Both the position numbers and the translations under genes were made by a program. From Acetobacteraceae bacterium (GTDB lineage: Bacteria > Pseudomonadota > Alphaproteobacteria > Acetobacterales > Acetobacteraceae): a DNA stretch of 64,000 bases. This document shows positions 1 through 10,564 of this stretch, in pieces. The stretch lies in assembly GCA_024280945.1 (NCBI GenBank), contig JAMXLO010000151.1, positions 1 through 64,000 of the forward strand, given 5' to 3'. Within the stretch, counting starts at the first letter, position 1. The number at the start of each line of letters is the position of its first letter. The notes under the pieces are model-generated. The model was not told the DNA's origin, searched no databases, and was given only the letters and a program-made list of their open reading frames with translations.

Positions 1-200
<200 letters not shown>

Positions 201-244
201 TCAGTTTCCTCCTGTATTGCGTCTTGGTGGTCGGCTGGCGGCGA

Positions 245-562
245 TCAGGCGGCCTTGCGCTTCGCGGCGGGCTGGCCCTCGATGATGCCCATGATGTCGG
301 TCTCCTTCATAATCAGGAGCTCCTCGCCATCGAGCTTCACCTCGGTGCCGGACCACTTGCCGAACAGGATGCGGTCGCCAGCCTTGACGTCGAGCGGCAC
401 CAGCTTGCCGGTTTCGTCACGGGCGCCGGGACCGACGGCGACGACTTCGCCCTCCATCGGCTTTTCCTTGGCCGTGTCGGGGATGATGATGCCGCCCGCG
501 GTCTTTTCCTCGGCTTCAAGCCGACGGACCACGACCCGGTCGTGCAGGGGACGGAAGTTCAT
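245..562 (-). CDS. groES: Co-chaperonin GroES (10 kDa)
   Basis: GroES caps the GroEL cavity. The 105-residue product starts [15 protein letters not shown] and shows the family core: the mobile loop around [18 protein letters not shown], then [16 protein letters not shown] and [20 protein letters not shown]. It ends with an extended basic tail (AAKRKAA), slightly longer than the usual end. The reading frame could extend upstream to 640, but the ATG at 562 is preceded by AAGGAG at good spacing and matches the family start, so 562 is used. It is the first gene of the groES-groEL operon and lies downstream of a promoter and a CIRCE operator. Confidence 0.97.
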   Translation of the reverse strand: MNFRPLHDRVVVRRLEAEEKTAGGIIIPDTAKEKPMEGEVVAVGPGARDETGKLVPLDVKAGDRILFGKWSGTEVKLDGEELLIMKETDIMGIIEGQPAAKRKAA

Positions 563-652
563 TCGGATCGCTCCTTGAGTGATCTCTTTCGATGGGATGC
601 GCGATTCGCCAACACCCGTGAGCCGGCCCCCTATGGGCACCGTCTGCGGCTG

Positions 653-679
653 TTAGCACTCCCCTCCGGAGAGTGCCAG
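653..679 (-). promoter_or_regulatory. CIRCE element (HrcA operator)
   Basis: On the plus strand the element reads TTAGCACTC (653-661), nine spacer bases, then GAGTGCCAG (671-679). One arm is the exact CIRCE half and the other differs at two outer bases. It sits between the groE promoter and groES, so it should bind the HrcA repressor and link the operon to heat shock. An isolated exact half-site, GAGTGCTAA, lies at 735-743. Confidence 0.85.
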
Positions 680-680
680 C

Positions 681-709
681 GATCTAGTCGCGTTCTCGTG
701 TGAAGTCAA
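681..709 (-). promoter_or_regulatory. groESL promoter (-35/-10)
   Basis: On the minus strand there is TTGACT (704-709), a 17-base spacer, and TAGATC (681-686). This resembles a housekeeping sigma promoter. The -10 box is followed within two bases by the CIRCE operator, which is the usual arrangement for HrcA-repressed groE operons. Promoter activity is inferred from sequence only. Confidence 0.7.
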
Positions 710-833
710 TAGGCCAGCAGCAACGTCCGGTGCTGAGTGCTAAACCTTTGAAAACTTTGGGAGAATGCTTGCGCAGGTAACCAGTATTGATGTCATGCTG
801 TTGTCCAACGACAGGGACGCTGGAGACCGAAGT

Positions 834-1094
834 ATGAGCCTTAGCCAGCAACTGAAAGACTATCGCCTGACGACCGCCGAGATCCTCTACCATATGCCCG
901 ACCACCCTGGCATCCTGCAGAGCTACATATGGCAGGACCTCGATCTGGCGCCGAAATATCCAGTGCTGCGCAGGTTTCTCGACTTCTGGGATCGCGAACT
1001 TGAAGCCCGTGTGCACTCGGTCCGGGTGGCATCCGCCAGCGTCATGAAGCCGCCATCGATCCGTAGCCCGGGGATAACCCTTCGCCTGCATTAG
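834..1094 (+). CDS. usg: Usg family protein
   Basis: This 86-residue protein belongs to the Usg family, which is widespread in alphaproteobacteria and of unknown biochemical function (historically noted upstream of trp genes). Recognisable signatures are LTTAEILYHMPDHP, YIWQDLDLAPKYPVLRRFL and FWDRELEARVHSVRVA. The frame is open from 765, but the ATG at 834 has GGAGA at suitable spacing and gives the usual family length, so it is preferred. It is divergent from groES and lies just before ctaA on the same strand. Family assignment is secure; function is not known. Confidence 0.88.
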   Translation: MSLSQQLKDYRLTTAEILYHMPDHPGILQSYIWQDLDLAPKYPVLRRFLDFWDRELEARVHSVRVASASVMKPPSIRSPGITLRLH

Positions 1095-1146
1095 CCTTTC
1101 GTCACGGGCATATCGCAAGAGCCGCGCCTGCCTTTTATAGTGGGAC

Positions 1147-2237
1147 ATGCCCTTCGACGTTCGTGACTTTCCCGGCGCGCCGCCGGAAGATCGCGCGGCC
1201 GGCCGTCGTAATCGTCGCCTCGTCGCAACCTGGCTGTTCGGTGTTGCGCTCATGGTGCTGATAATGGTCGTCCTGGGCGGCGTAACGCGGCTCACCGGCT
1301 CCGGATTATCGATCATGGAATGGGCGCCATTTGTCGGCGCGCTGCCGCCGCTGAGCCACGCCGAATGGGAGCGGCTCTACCACCTCTATCAGCAGATTCC
1401 GCAATACACCCTGGTTAACCGTGGATTTGGCCTCGCCGGCTTTCAGCAAATCTTCTGGCTGGAATGGCTTCATCGTTCATGGGGCCGGCTGATCGGCATG
1501 GCCTTTCTTGTGCCGTTGATCTGGTTCTGGGCCAGCGGTCGGTTAGAGCATCGCTTGCGTTCGATGATGGTCGGCCTCTTCCTGCTGGGCGGCGTTCAGG
1601 CGGCGGTTGGATGGTTCATGGTGGCGTCGGGCTTCCTTCCAGAGTCCACCGCCGTCTCACCGTATCGCCTGGTGATCCATTTGGCGCTCGCTTTGATCCT
1701 TTACGCTGCCCTCGTGTGGACCGCGCTCTCCGTGCTGTGGCCGGTCCCGCCGCGTCCTGCCGCAAACCGGCTGCTGCATCGCCTCGGGTGGCTTGGCTGC
1801 GGCGCCATCGCATTGACCATGCTGGCCGGCGGCTTCGTGGCGGGCACCCACGCGGGCTTCGATTACAACACGTTTCCAATGATGAACGGCCACCTGGTGC
1901 CAGAGGGCTACGCAGCGCTCCAGCCGTTCGTCCGCAACTTGACAGAGAACATCGCTGCCGTGCAGTTCGACCACCGGCTGCTGGCGAGCTTAACTGTGCT
2001 GGCAGTCGCCATAACATTCGGCTTCGGCCTGTCCACGCATCCGCCGCGTGCGACGCGCATCGCCTTGATCGCGCTTGGAGCAGCCGCGCTGGTGCAGTAT
2101 CTGCTGGGCGTTGCAACACTTTTGCTAGTTGTGCCTGTGCCATTGGCGGCGCTGCATCAGGCGGCCGCGGCACTGCTGCTCACGGCGGCGATCGTGCTGG
2201 TTCACATGACCCGTGCGCCTCCGGCCCGACGAATGCC

Positions 2238-2241
<4 letters not shown>
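1147..2241 (+). CDS. ctaA: Heme A synthase (CtaA/COX15)
   Basis: This integral membrane enzyme oxidises the C8 methyl of heme O to the formyl group of heme A, the cofactor of aa3-type cytochrome oxidases. The 364-residue protein has about eight hydrophobic segments and family motifs: VLGGVTRLTGSGLSIMEW after the first segment, FWLEWLHRSWGRLIG with a heme-ligand histidine, FVAGTHAGFDYNTFPMMNG, and AAVQFDHRLLA with another conserved histidine. It belongs to the type found in alphaproteobacteria and mitochondria. Its stop overlaps the start of the next gene (ATGA), so it is probably co-transcribed with the histidine kinase. Confidence 0.96.
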
Positions 2242-4523
<2,282 letters not shown>

Positions 4524-4551
4524 GGAGACTCACACGCCCTGGGGTTTTGCC

Positions 4552-5991
4552 ATGACGCCGCTGGCCGTCACAGACAAACTGTTCTTCGAGCGCGCGGACT
4601 CGGTGCTTGACCGTGCAACCGCCGAGGCGACGCTGGGATCCGCCTTGTCGCGGAGCGATGATGGTGAACTCTACCTCGAATATCGTGAGGGTGAGCAGAT
4701 CAGTCTCGATGACGGGCGGATCCGCAGCGCGGGCTTCGACACGTCTCTAGGCTTTGGCCTGCGCGCCATTGCTGGCGAGGCGACCGGATACGCGCATGCC
4801 AGTGAACTGTCCGATGCCGCGCTGCGGCGCGCGGCGGACAGCGTTGCAGCGGTTGCCGCCGGCTATTCGGGCACTGCCGCCGAGCCACCCCGGGCCACCA
4901 ATGCCCGCCTTTACTCTGACGCCAATCCGCTGGGCGCGACCGGCTTCCCGAAGCGGACCGCCCTGCTGGCGGAGATAGACGCCTATGCGCGTGGCAAGGA
5001 CGCCCGCGTCGTACAGGTGATGGCATCTGTCATCGGCGAATGGCAGGCAGTGCAGATCATGCGCGCGGATGGCAATCGGGTCGCTGATCTACGTCCGCTG
5101 GTCCGTCTGAACGTCTCGGTGGTCGTCGAGCAGAATGGCAGGCGCGAGACGGGCAGCCACGGGTTGGGTGGTCGCTTCGCCTACGACCATGTCACCGCGC
5201 CTCAGATATGGCGTGGCGCAGTCGACGAGGCGCTTCGCCAGGCATTGGTCAATCTGGAAAGTGTACCCGCGCCGGCTGGTGAGATGGAGGTTGTCCTTGG
5301 GTCCGGCTGGCCGGGCATTCTGCTGCATGAGGCAATTGGCCATGGGCTGGAGGGTGACTTCAATCGCAAGAAGACCTCGGCCTTCGCTGGATTGCTGGGC
5401 ACCAGAATCGCGTCACCGGGGGTTACGGTGGTCGATGACGGCACGCTGCCGGATCGACGTGGCAGTCTGACCATTGACGACGAAGGAACGCCGACCAGCC
5501 GGACTGTCCTTATCGAGGATGGAATCCTGGTGGGATTCATGCAGGACCGCCTGAACGCCCGATTGATGCGCATGCGCGCCACCGGTAACGGTCGCCGCCA
5601 GTCATACGCACACGCGCCCATGCCACGGATGACCAATACGTTAATGGTCGCCGGCCCGCATTCGCCGGACGAAATGATCCGTTCGGTTCGCCGCGGACTG
5701 TACGCAGTGAATTTTGGCGGCGGCCAGGTGGACATCACCTCTGGGAAGTTCGTGTTCTCGGCGAGCGAGGCCTATTTGATCGAGGACGGCAAGGTGACCG
5801 TGCCCGTCAAGGGCGCGACCTTGATCGGAAACGGCCCGGACGCGCTCACCAAGGTGGTGCTGGTCGGCAACGACATGACGCTCGATCCGGGGATTGGGAC
5901 CTGTGGCAAGAACGGGCAAGGCGTGCCGGTGGGCGTCGGCCAGCCAACATTGAAGCTTAGCGCATTGACGGTTGGTGGCACGGCCACGTAA
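4552..5991 (+). CDS. tldD: Metalloprotease TldD
   Basis: TldD forms a heterodimeric zinc protease with TldE/PmbA. The complex is known to degrade short unfolded peptides and to process microcin B17 in Escherichia coli. The 479-residue product has the TldD/PmbA fold with the zinc motif LLHEAIGHGLEGDFNRK (HExxxH, residues about 259-264) and the C-terminal family signatures RMTNTLMVAGPHSPDEMI, NFGGGQVDITSGKFVF and IGNGPDALTKVVLVGND. The partner tldE is not in this window. It lies 28 bases after the kinase stop, in the same direction. The next gene downstream is a repeat peptide, which is an interesting neighbour for a peptide-processing protease, though this may be coincidence. Confidence 0.95.
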   Translation: MTPLAVTDKLFFERADSVLDRATAEATLGSALSRSDDGELYLEYREGEQISLDDGRIRSAGFDTSLGFGLRAIAGEATGYAHASELSDAALRRAADSVAAVAAGYSGTAAEPPRATNARLYSDANPLGATGFPKRTALLAEIDAYARGKDARVVQVMASVIGEWQAVQIMRADGNRVADLRPLVRLNVSVVVEQNGRRETGSHGLGGRFAYDHVTAPQIWRGAVDEALRQALVNLESVPAPAGEMEVVLGSGWPGILLHEAIGHGLEGDFNRKKTSAFAGLLGTRIASPGVTVVDDGTLPDRRGSLTIDDEGTPTSRTVLIEDGILVGFMQDRLNARLMRMRATGNGRRQSYAHAPMPRMTNTLMVAGPHSPDEMIRSVRRGLYAVNFGGGQVDITSGKFVFSASEAYLIEDGKVTVPVKGATLIGNGPDALTKVVLVGNDMTLDPGIGTCGKNGQGVPVGVGQPTLKLSALTVGGTAT

Positions 5992-6398
5992 TAGTTCACG
6001 ATCATGTGAACTCACGCAAAAGCGAAAGCCGCTTCGTAATTCGTTAATCCGGCTGCAAGGCCACGGTGCTCTTGCCGTGGCAGAGCCGTGTATTCGCCGT
6101 ATCGCCCTCCATGTCCCGAAATAATCTCGGTGCCGAGCAGGACTGCCGAACAAAAATGCTTGGATAAGACAAACACCACGAGACATGCCCGCGAAGCGAT
6201 ACACCCCTTCCGCGATTACCACAAAATTAAGCTGATCCGGCCGATTCCTCGCACCGCATGCGATTTGACGACCCGATAACGTCAAAACAACGATAAAAAA
6301 TCCTCAACCTGGAATCATTGGCGCGAGCTCGAACGGCGATCGTAACGCCGGATTGTGCAAAGAATTAGACACACGTACAGAAGGAAGGGTTCCGGTCA
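5992..6398. other. Intergenic stretch with two hairpins
   Basis: This is about 400 bases with no supported gene and a visibly lower GC content towards 6280-6390. Just after the tldD stop there is AGTTCAC (5993-5999), six bases, then GTGAACT (6006-6012). A second hairpin is GCCACGG (6060-6066) with CCGTGGC (6075-6081). Neither is followed by a T-run, so neither is a convincing terminator on its own. The AT-richer end probably carries the promoter of the peptide gene that follows, but no clear -35/-10 pair stands out. Confidence 0.5.
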
Positions 6399-6599
6399 AT
6401 GAATCTCTTTGTTGTTGCCTCCATCTCCGTAATCGATTCTGGCAAGGTTCGGCTTGGCGGATTCGCGCCCTCGCTCGCCCCCACTGCCGATGCCGCAAAG
6501 GTCCGCCTGGGTGGCTTCGCGCCCTCGCTCGCCCCCACCGCCGATGCCGCAAAGGTCCGCCTGGGTGGCTTCGCGCCCTCGCTGCCGCCGGCTCGTTAA
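6399..6599 (+). CDS. Small repeat peptide, candidate modified-peptide precursor
   Basis: This 66-residue open frame has a short hydrophobic N-terminus (MNLFVVASISVIDSG) followed by three tandem copies of an 18-residue unit beginning KVRLGGFAPSL. The third copy is truncated to 15 residues ending in PPAR. A purine-rich GGAAGG site lies about ten bases upstream of the ATG. Copies one and two differ at six nucleotides, all third-position synonymous (GTT/GTC, CGG/CGC, CTT/CTG, GGC/GGT, GGA/GGC, ACT/ACC). That pattern is what selection on the encoded peptide would leave. I do not recognise the peptide family. The layout, a short leader plus repeated cores next to an unknown-function gene, resembles precursors of ribosomally made modified peptides, but this is inference. 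Confidence 0.6.
   Translation: MNLFVVASISVIDSGKVRLGGFAPSLAPTADAAKVRLGGFAPSLAPTADAAKVRLGGFAPSLPPAR
6444..6596 (+). repeat. Three tandem 54-base repeats
   Basis: The units are 6444-6497, 6498-6551 and 6552-6596 (the last partial, 45 bases). They stay in frame and encode KVRLGGFAPSL followed by APTADAA in the first two copies and PPAR in the third. Units two and three are nearly identical at nucleotide level until the last few codons. Unit one differs from unit two only at synonymous sites. Confidence 0.9.
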
Positions 6600-6650
6600 C
6601 GGCTGGAAATTCCGCCAGCAACGGCGCAACCTGCCGTCGAACAGACGCAG

Positions 6651-6672
6651 ACCGGGCTCGAATGCGCCCGGT
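6651..6672 (+). other. Hairpin between peptide gene and DUF6065-like gene
   Basis: ACCGGGC (6651-6657) pairs with GCCCGGT (6666-6672) across an eight-base loop. It lies 50 bases after the peptide stop and 40 bases before the next start. It has no clean T-run (TTTT at 6680-6683 is eight bases away), so it could act as a partial terminator or as an mRNA-stabilising stem that sets more peptide than downstream protein. This is inferred from sequence only. Confidence 0.45.
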
Positions 6673-6713
6673 TCGCGGATTTTCGCCCCTTCTGCGTCAG
6701 GACGCCTGCCACC

Positions 6714-7514
6714 GTGTCAGCTGTTGAAGCGCGCCGATCGCCGTCAGAGGAAAAACGCTCCCCTCTGGTCACCTTTCATCGCTTCGTGCCCACAGCGCGC
6801 CTGCCGCAACGCGCAGACCGATCGGCTGCCGGGTCATTGCCGACCCGAGCATTTCGCTATTGTGAGCCATCCACGAGCGCATCCGGCTATGGCTATTATA
6901 TCTTTCCGCCCATCAGTTTCAGTCTCCAGTGGGACGGAAGGGACGTGATGTGGACGTGGGAGGGCGCGGGCACCTGGCTGCCACTCCGCTCTGCGCAATT
7001 CCCGGACTTTCGCAGCTTGTTCGACTCGCTGGCGCCGGAGGAAATCCGGGAATATTCGCCGCCTTTCCTGGGCGCGTTGCAGGAACCAGGTCTCGTCCAG
7101 TGCTGGACCGGCATCGTTGCCCGCACGGCCCCTGGATGGAGCCTGTTGGTGCGACCGCCGGTGAATATTCCGCGCAGCGGCTATTGCGAATTGTTCGAGG
7201 GCATTATCGAGACTGACCGCTGGTTCGGGCCACTGATCACCAATATGCGGCTGACCAAGACAGATGTTCCGATCGACTTTCGCGCCGACTTCCCCTTGCT
7301 CCAGGTCCAGCCAATCCCTCGTCACGCCTACGACGATGCGACGCTGAACAGCTACGAACTGGTGCCGGAGCTAGGGCAACTAACCCCGGAAGACTGGGAC
7401 GACTACTACGACACGGTCGTGCGGCCTCACGTCCAGGAGGTGCGGCCGCGCGGCCAGTATGCTGCGGCGGCACGCAAGCGGAGGGCAGCGGAGGGAAGCC
7501 GAGGGTCGGAGTAA
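6714..7514 (+). CDS. DUF6065-like protein
   Basis: The 266-residue product resembles the DUF6065 family as I remember it, a bacterial family of unknown function. Recognised stretches are TRAFRYCEPSTSASGYGYYI, FPPISFSLQWDG, TAPGWSLLVRPPVNIPRSGY and FEGIIETDRWFGPL, followed by LLQVQPIPRHAYDDATL and a basic C-terminal tail. There is no signal peptide or membrane segment, so it is probably cytosolic. The GTG at 6714 is the only plausible start; AGGA lies about eleven bases upstream. The conserved part seems to begin near LVTFHRFVP, so the first 17 residues may be non-native. It follows the repeat peptide gene by 114 bases in the same direction. I cannot assign a reaction. A role acting on the peptide is possible but not shown. 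Confidence 0.6.
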   Translation: MSAVEARRSPSEEKRSPLVTFHRFVPTARLPQRADRSAAGSLPTRAFRYCEPSTSASGYGYYIFPPISFSLQWDGRDVMWTWEGAGTWLPLRSAQFPDFRSLFDSLAPEEIREYSPPFLGALQEPGLVQCWTGIVARTAPGWSLLVRPPVNIPRSGYCELFEGIIETDRWFGPLITNMRLTKTDVPIDFRADFPLLQVQPIPRHAYDDATLNSYELVPELGQLTPEDWDDYYDTVVRPHVQEVRPRGQYAAAARKRRAAEGSRGSE

Positions 7515-7563
7515 CCCGTTAATGGTTCTGGACTCATCCGATCGCATATAGTTGAAGTGGGTT

Positions 7564-8328
7564 ATGACCCGCATATTGCCGCATCTGCGATCCGCCGTGT
7601 TCAGTTGCGCTTTGCTGTCGGCACCGATGCTTCCGGCCACCGCCGCCCCTGCTTGTCCAGCCACGCCGCCTATGGCGCCGATGTCCCTGCCGCACTTGCT
7701 CAGCGCAGTCAGCCACGGTCTGGAGGGAATAATCGTGGCAATCGGGTCATCATCAACCCAAGGGGTGATGGCGTCCGACCTCGCGCACTCTTATCCGGCA
7801 GTGCTGCAACAAGCGCTGTCGATTGCTTTGCCCGAATCGCATATGGCGGTGATCAACCGCGGCATTGGCGGGCAAGATGCGGCCGAGGAACTGGCACGGC
7901 TGGAGGCAGACGTGCTGGCGATCCGGCCGCAGTTGGTCATATGGCAAGTCGGCGCCAACGGCGCATTGCGCAATGCAGATCCCTCAGTTTTCCATAACCT
8001 GGTGGCCGCAGGCGTGCGCCGGCTGCAGGCGGCGGGCGCCGATGTCGTCTTGATGGATAACCAGCAGTCGCCAGCGCTGCTGGCTAAGGCCTCGGAAGCT
8101 GAATTTGACCACCAGCTTGCTGAGGTGGCGCGCGACACCGGAGCGGCGTTGTTCTCCCGCCGCGCACTGATGCGGGCGTGGAGCCGCGAGGGCGCTCCGC
8201 CGGTGCAGTTCATCGCGTCAGACGGCCTGCACCACAATGACCAGGGCTATCGTTGCGTTGCCCTATCGTTGGCGCAGACCATAGCAACCGCACTGACGCC
8301 ACGCCCGCCGCTGACCGCGAGCCGCTAG
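7564..8328 (+). CDS. Secreted SGNH/GDSL-type hydrolase
   Basis: This is a probable esterase or acyl-hydrolase exported to the periplasm. An N-terminal signal peptide (hydrophobic SAVFSCALLSAPML, cleavage near ATAAPA) precedes an SGNH domain. Block I reads IVAIGSSSTQG (serine nucleophile within a GSSS variant of GDS), block II has NRGIGGQDAAEE with the oxyanion glycine, block III has QVGANGALRN with the oxyanion asparagine, and block V is SDGLHHNDQGY with the catalytic Asp-His pair. The frame opens at a TTG at 7552, but the ATG at 7564 gives a better signal peptide. It follows the DUF6065-like gene by about 50 bases and may be in the same transcript. Substrate unknown. Confidence 0.82.
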   Translation: MTRILPHLRSAVFSCALLSAPMLPATAAPACPATPPMAPMSLPHLLSAVSHGLEGIIVAIGSSSTQGVMASDLAHSYPAVLQQALSIALPESHMAVINRGIGGQDAAEELARLEADVLAIRPQLVIWQVGANGALRNADPSVFHNLVAAGVRRLQAAGADVVLMDNQQSPALLAKASEAEFDHQLAEVARDTGAALFSRRALMRAWSREGAPPVQFIASDGLHHNDQGYRCVALSLAQTIATALTPRPPLTASR

Positions 8329-8347
8329 CAGAACTGCGACCGCGCCT

Positions 8348-9190
8348 TCAGTTGGGATAGACTATGGTGCGCAGCATGATGCGTCGCTCTTCCGGGCGGG
8401 CATCGCCCGCGCCGCGGTGCATCGTGGCGCGCTCGTCCCACATCAGCACGTCGCCCGCACGCCATTGGTGATAATAGACGAAGCGGTCCTGGGTGGCATG
8501 TTCGGCCAGTTCCTCGATCAACGGCCAGGCGTCTTCCTGCGCCATGCCGTCGAAGCCATAGGTGTGCATAGGATTGATGAACAGCAGCGGACGCCCCGTC
8601 ACCGGATGGCGTGTCACCGCGGGCCAGCGAACGTCACGATACTCTTTCTCGGTGACGCCCTTGTTGTCACCGTACAGTTTCTCGCCCGCAGGTCCGATGC
8701 TGCGTCCGTGCAGGGCGGTCAGGCCTTGCAATAGTTCCTTGCGTTCCTCTGGCAGGGCATCATAGGCGGCGCGCATGTCGGCGAACATGGTGCCGCCCTT
8801 CGCCGACGGCACCTCCTTCGCATGCAGGATCGCCAACAGCGGGAGTTCGTCCTCGTAGGTCGAGTCGGTGTGCCAGTCGGTCGCGCGCTTCACACCATAC
8901 CAGTCGACCTTGCCGTCAGCTTCGACGTTGGTCAGCCAGGACACCTCCGGACAATCGGCATGGCGGTACTTGATCAGCGCATGCATACGCGGGATGCCGA
9001 ACTTACGGCCGAAGGCGGCCAGTTCGGCGGCACCGAGATCCTGGTCGCGGAATACCAGCACGGGATGCTCGGCGAAGGCACGTCTCACCCAGTCAGCGGT
9101 GCTGTCGTCGAATGGTTTCGAGAGATCGATGCCCAGTGCCTCGGTTCCCAGCGTCTGGCCGAGAGGACGCAGCTGCGGAGCATTTGCCAT
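8348..9190 (-). CDS. TauD/TfdA-family 2-oxoglutarate dioxygenase
   Basis: This Fe(II)/2-oxoglutarate-dependent dioxygenase of 280 residues belongs to the taurine/2,4-D type, which hydroxylates organic acids or sulfonates. The iron triad is visible: H107 and D109 in DWHTDSTY and H258 in ATMHRGAGD. An arginine 11-12 residues later (RRIMLRT) would bind 2-oxoglutarate. Other family marks are HPVLVFRDQDL near residue 42 and GRPLLFINPMHT. It is divergent from the flavoprotein oxidase at 9257. It converges with the SGNH hydrolase, whose stop is only 19 bases from its own. The substrate cannot be read from sequence. Confidence 0.9.
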   Translation of the reverse strand: MANAPQLRPLGQTLGTEALGIDLSKPFDDSTADWVRRAFAEHPVLVFRDQDLGAAELAAFGRKFGIPRMHALIKYRHADCPEVSWLTNVEADGKVDWYGVKRATDWHTDSTYEDELPLLAILHAKEVPSAKGGTMFADMRAAYDALPEERKELLQGLTALHGRSIGPAGEKLYGDNKGVTEKEYRDVRWPAVTRHPVTGRPLLFINPMHTYGFDGMAQEDAWPLIEELAEHATQDRFVYYHQWRAGDVLMWDERATMHRGAGDARPEERRIMLRTIVYPN

Positions 9191-9256
9191 GGCGGATCCT
9201 CCGATATGATTGCCGACAGTCTATGGCTAGTCCTGGCTGTCGTGGAGTCACGCCGC

Positions 9257-10555
9257 ATGCCGCCCGATCTGTTCGCCCCCGATGCGAAGCTGACACCCTA
9301 TTGGTGGGACCGAACGCCGCGTCCTTCGTTGCCGGCGATCGAACTGCCACGGGCGGTGGACGTAGTGGTGATCGGGTCCGGCTATACCGGACTGAGTGCC
9401 GCGTTGGTGACCGCGCGCGGCGGACGAAAGACGCTCGTGCTGGATGCCGAGGATGCGGGTTGGGGGTGCAGCACGCGCAATGGGGGCCAAATCTCCACGA
9501 GCATCAAACCAGGATATGAAGAACTTGCACGCCGGCACGGGGCGGAAACCGCGTTCCGCATCGTCAAGGAGGGGCAGAACTCATTGGCCTGGATTGCCGA
9601 TTTCGTGGCGCAAGAACGGATCGACTGTGATTTTCAGGTAGTTGGGCGGTTCCATGCTGCCCACGGGCCCAGGCACTACGAGGCACTGGCAGAGCGATTG
9701 CACAACCAGTCGAAGGGGCTGGAGATCGCAGCGCACATGGTACCGCGAGCCGCGCAGCACGACGAACTGGGCACCGATGTATATTACGGCGGCATCGTGT
9801 ACGAGCGGCATGCATCGGTGGATCCGGCGCGGCTGCACCAGGGCATGCTTGAGCGCGTGCTCAGTACTGGCAGCGACGTGGCGACGAATTGCCGCGCGAC
9901 GCTTATCCGGCCGAACGGCAGAGGGTTTCGTGTCGAGACCGCACGCGGTGCGATTGCCGCTCGCAACGTGGTCGTGGCGACAAATGGCTATACAGGTGAC
10001 CTGACCCCATGGCTGCGCCGACGCGTCATTCCGATCGGCAGCTACATCATCGCCACAGAGCCCTTGCCACGGGAAACCATGCGACGGCTGATGCCGAAGA
10101 ACCGCGTGATCAGCGATACGCGGAAGGTGGTCTATTACTATCGGGCATCGCCGGATCAGACCCGCATTCTGTTCGGCGGCCGGGTGTCAGCAAGCGAGGT
10201 GGATCCGCGGGTGACTGGACCGCGGCTGCATGCGGAGATGGTGCGCATCTTCCCCGAACTGGCCGGAGTCCGGATCAGGCACTCCTGGGCTGGCTTCGTG
10301 GCCTACACCTTCGACGAACTGATGCACGTCGGCGAGCATGAAGGCGTGCACTACGCCATGGGATATTGCGGTTCCGGCGTCGGCATGGCCTGTTATCTGG
10401 GGATGAGGGTCGGCCAGCAGGTGCTGGGTTTGCCCACGGGACAAACAGGGCTAAACGCAACGACCTTTCAGACTCGACCGTTCTACGGGGGCAACCCGTG
10501 GTTCCTGGCGCCAACTGTCGCATATTACCGCTGGCGCGACAAAGTGAGCACCTGA
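9257..10555 (+). CDS. FAD-dependent amine oxidase-like oxidoreductase (DAO family)
   Basis: This 432-residue flavoenzyme belongs to the D-amino-acid oxidase superfamily and is closest in pattern to gamma-glutamylputrescine oxidase (PuuB/OrdL). It has an N-terminal FAD dinucleotide motif VVVIGSGYTGLSAAL (residues about 36-50), the family-typical CSTRNGGQISTSIKPGYEEL segment, VVVATNGYTGDLTPWLRRR and a C-terminal GYCGSGVGMACYLGMRVGQQ. The ATG at 9257 has GGAG nine bases upstream. The frame is open back to 8822, but that region antisense-overlaps the dioxygenase and is not coding on this strand. The divergent TauD-type gene may act on a related substrate. Confidence 0.88.
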   Translation: MPPDLFAPDAKLTPYWWDRTPRPSLPAIELPRAVDVVVIGSGYTGLSAALVTARGGRKTLVLDAEDAGWGCSTRNGGQISTSIKPGYEELARRHGAETAFRIVKEGQNSLAWIADFVAQERIDCDFQVVGRFHAAHGPRHYEALAERLHNQSKGLEIAAHMVPRAAQHDELGTDVYYGGIVYERHASVDPARLHQGMLERVLSTGSDVATNCRATLIRPNGRGFRVETARGAIAARNVVVATNGYTGDLTPWLRRRVIPIGSYIIATEPLPRETMRRLMPKNRVISDTRKVVYYYRASPDQTRILFGGRVSASEVDPRVTGPRLHAEMVRIFPELAGVRIRHSWAGFVAYTFDELMHVGEHEGVHYAMGYCGSGVGMACYLGMRVGQQVLGLPTGQTGLNATTFQTRPFYGGNPWFLAPTVAYYRWRDKVST

Positions 10556-10564
10556 TCCAGCGCT

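Noticed and set aside
684-1316. Minus-strand frame of 210 codons over usg and the start of ctaA
   Set aside because: It lies opposite two well-supported genes, has no ribosome site, and reads as a low-complexity shadow.
1464-2237. Upstream extension of the histidine kinase frame into ctaA
   Set aside because: This part is antiparallel in frame to the intact heme A synthase and shows no domain. The kinase start at 2238 overlapping the ctaA stop explains everything.
8822-9256. Extension of the flavoenzyme frame antisense to the dioxygenase
   Set aside because: It is antisense to the TauD-type gene, and ATG 9257 has a clear ribosome site and matches the family N-terminus.
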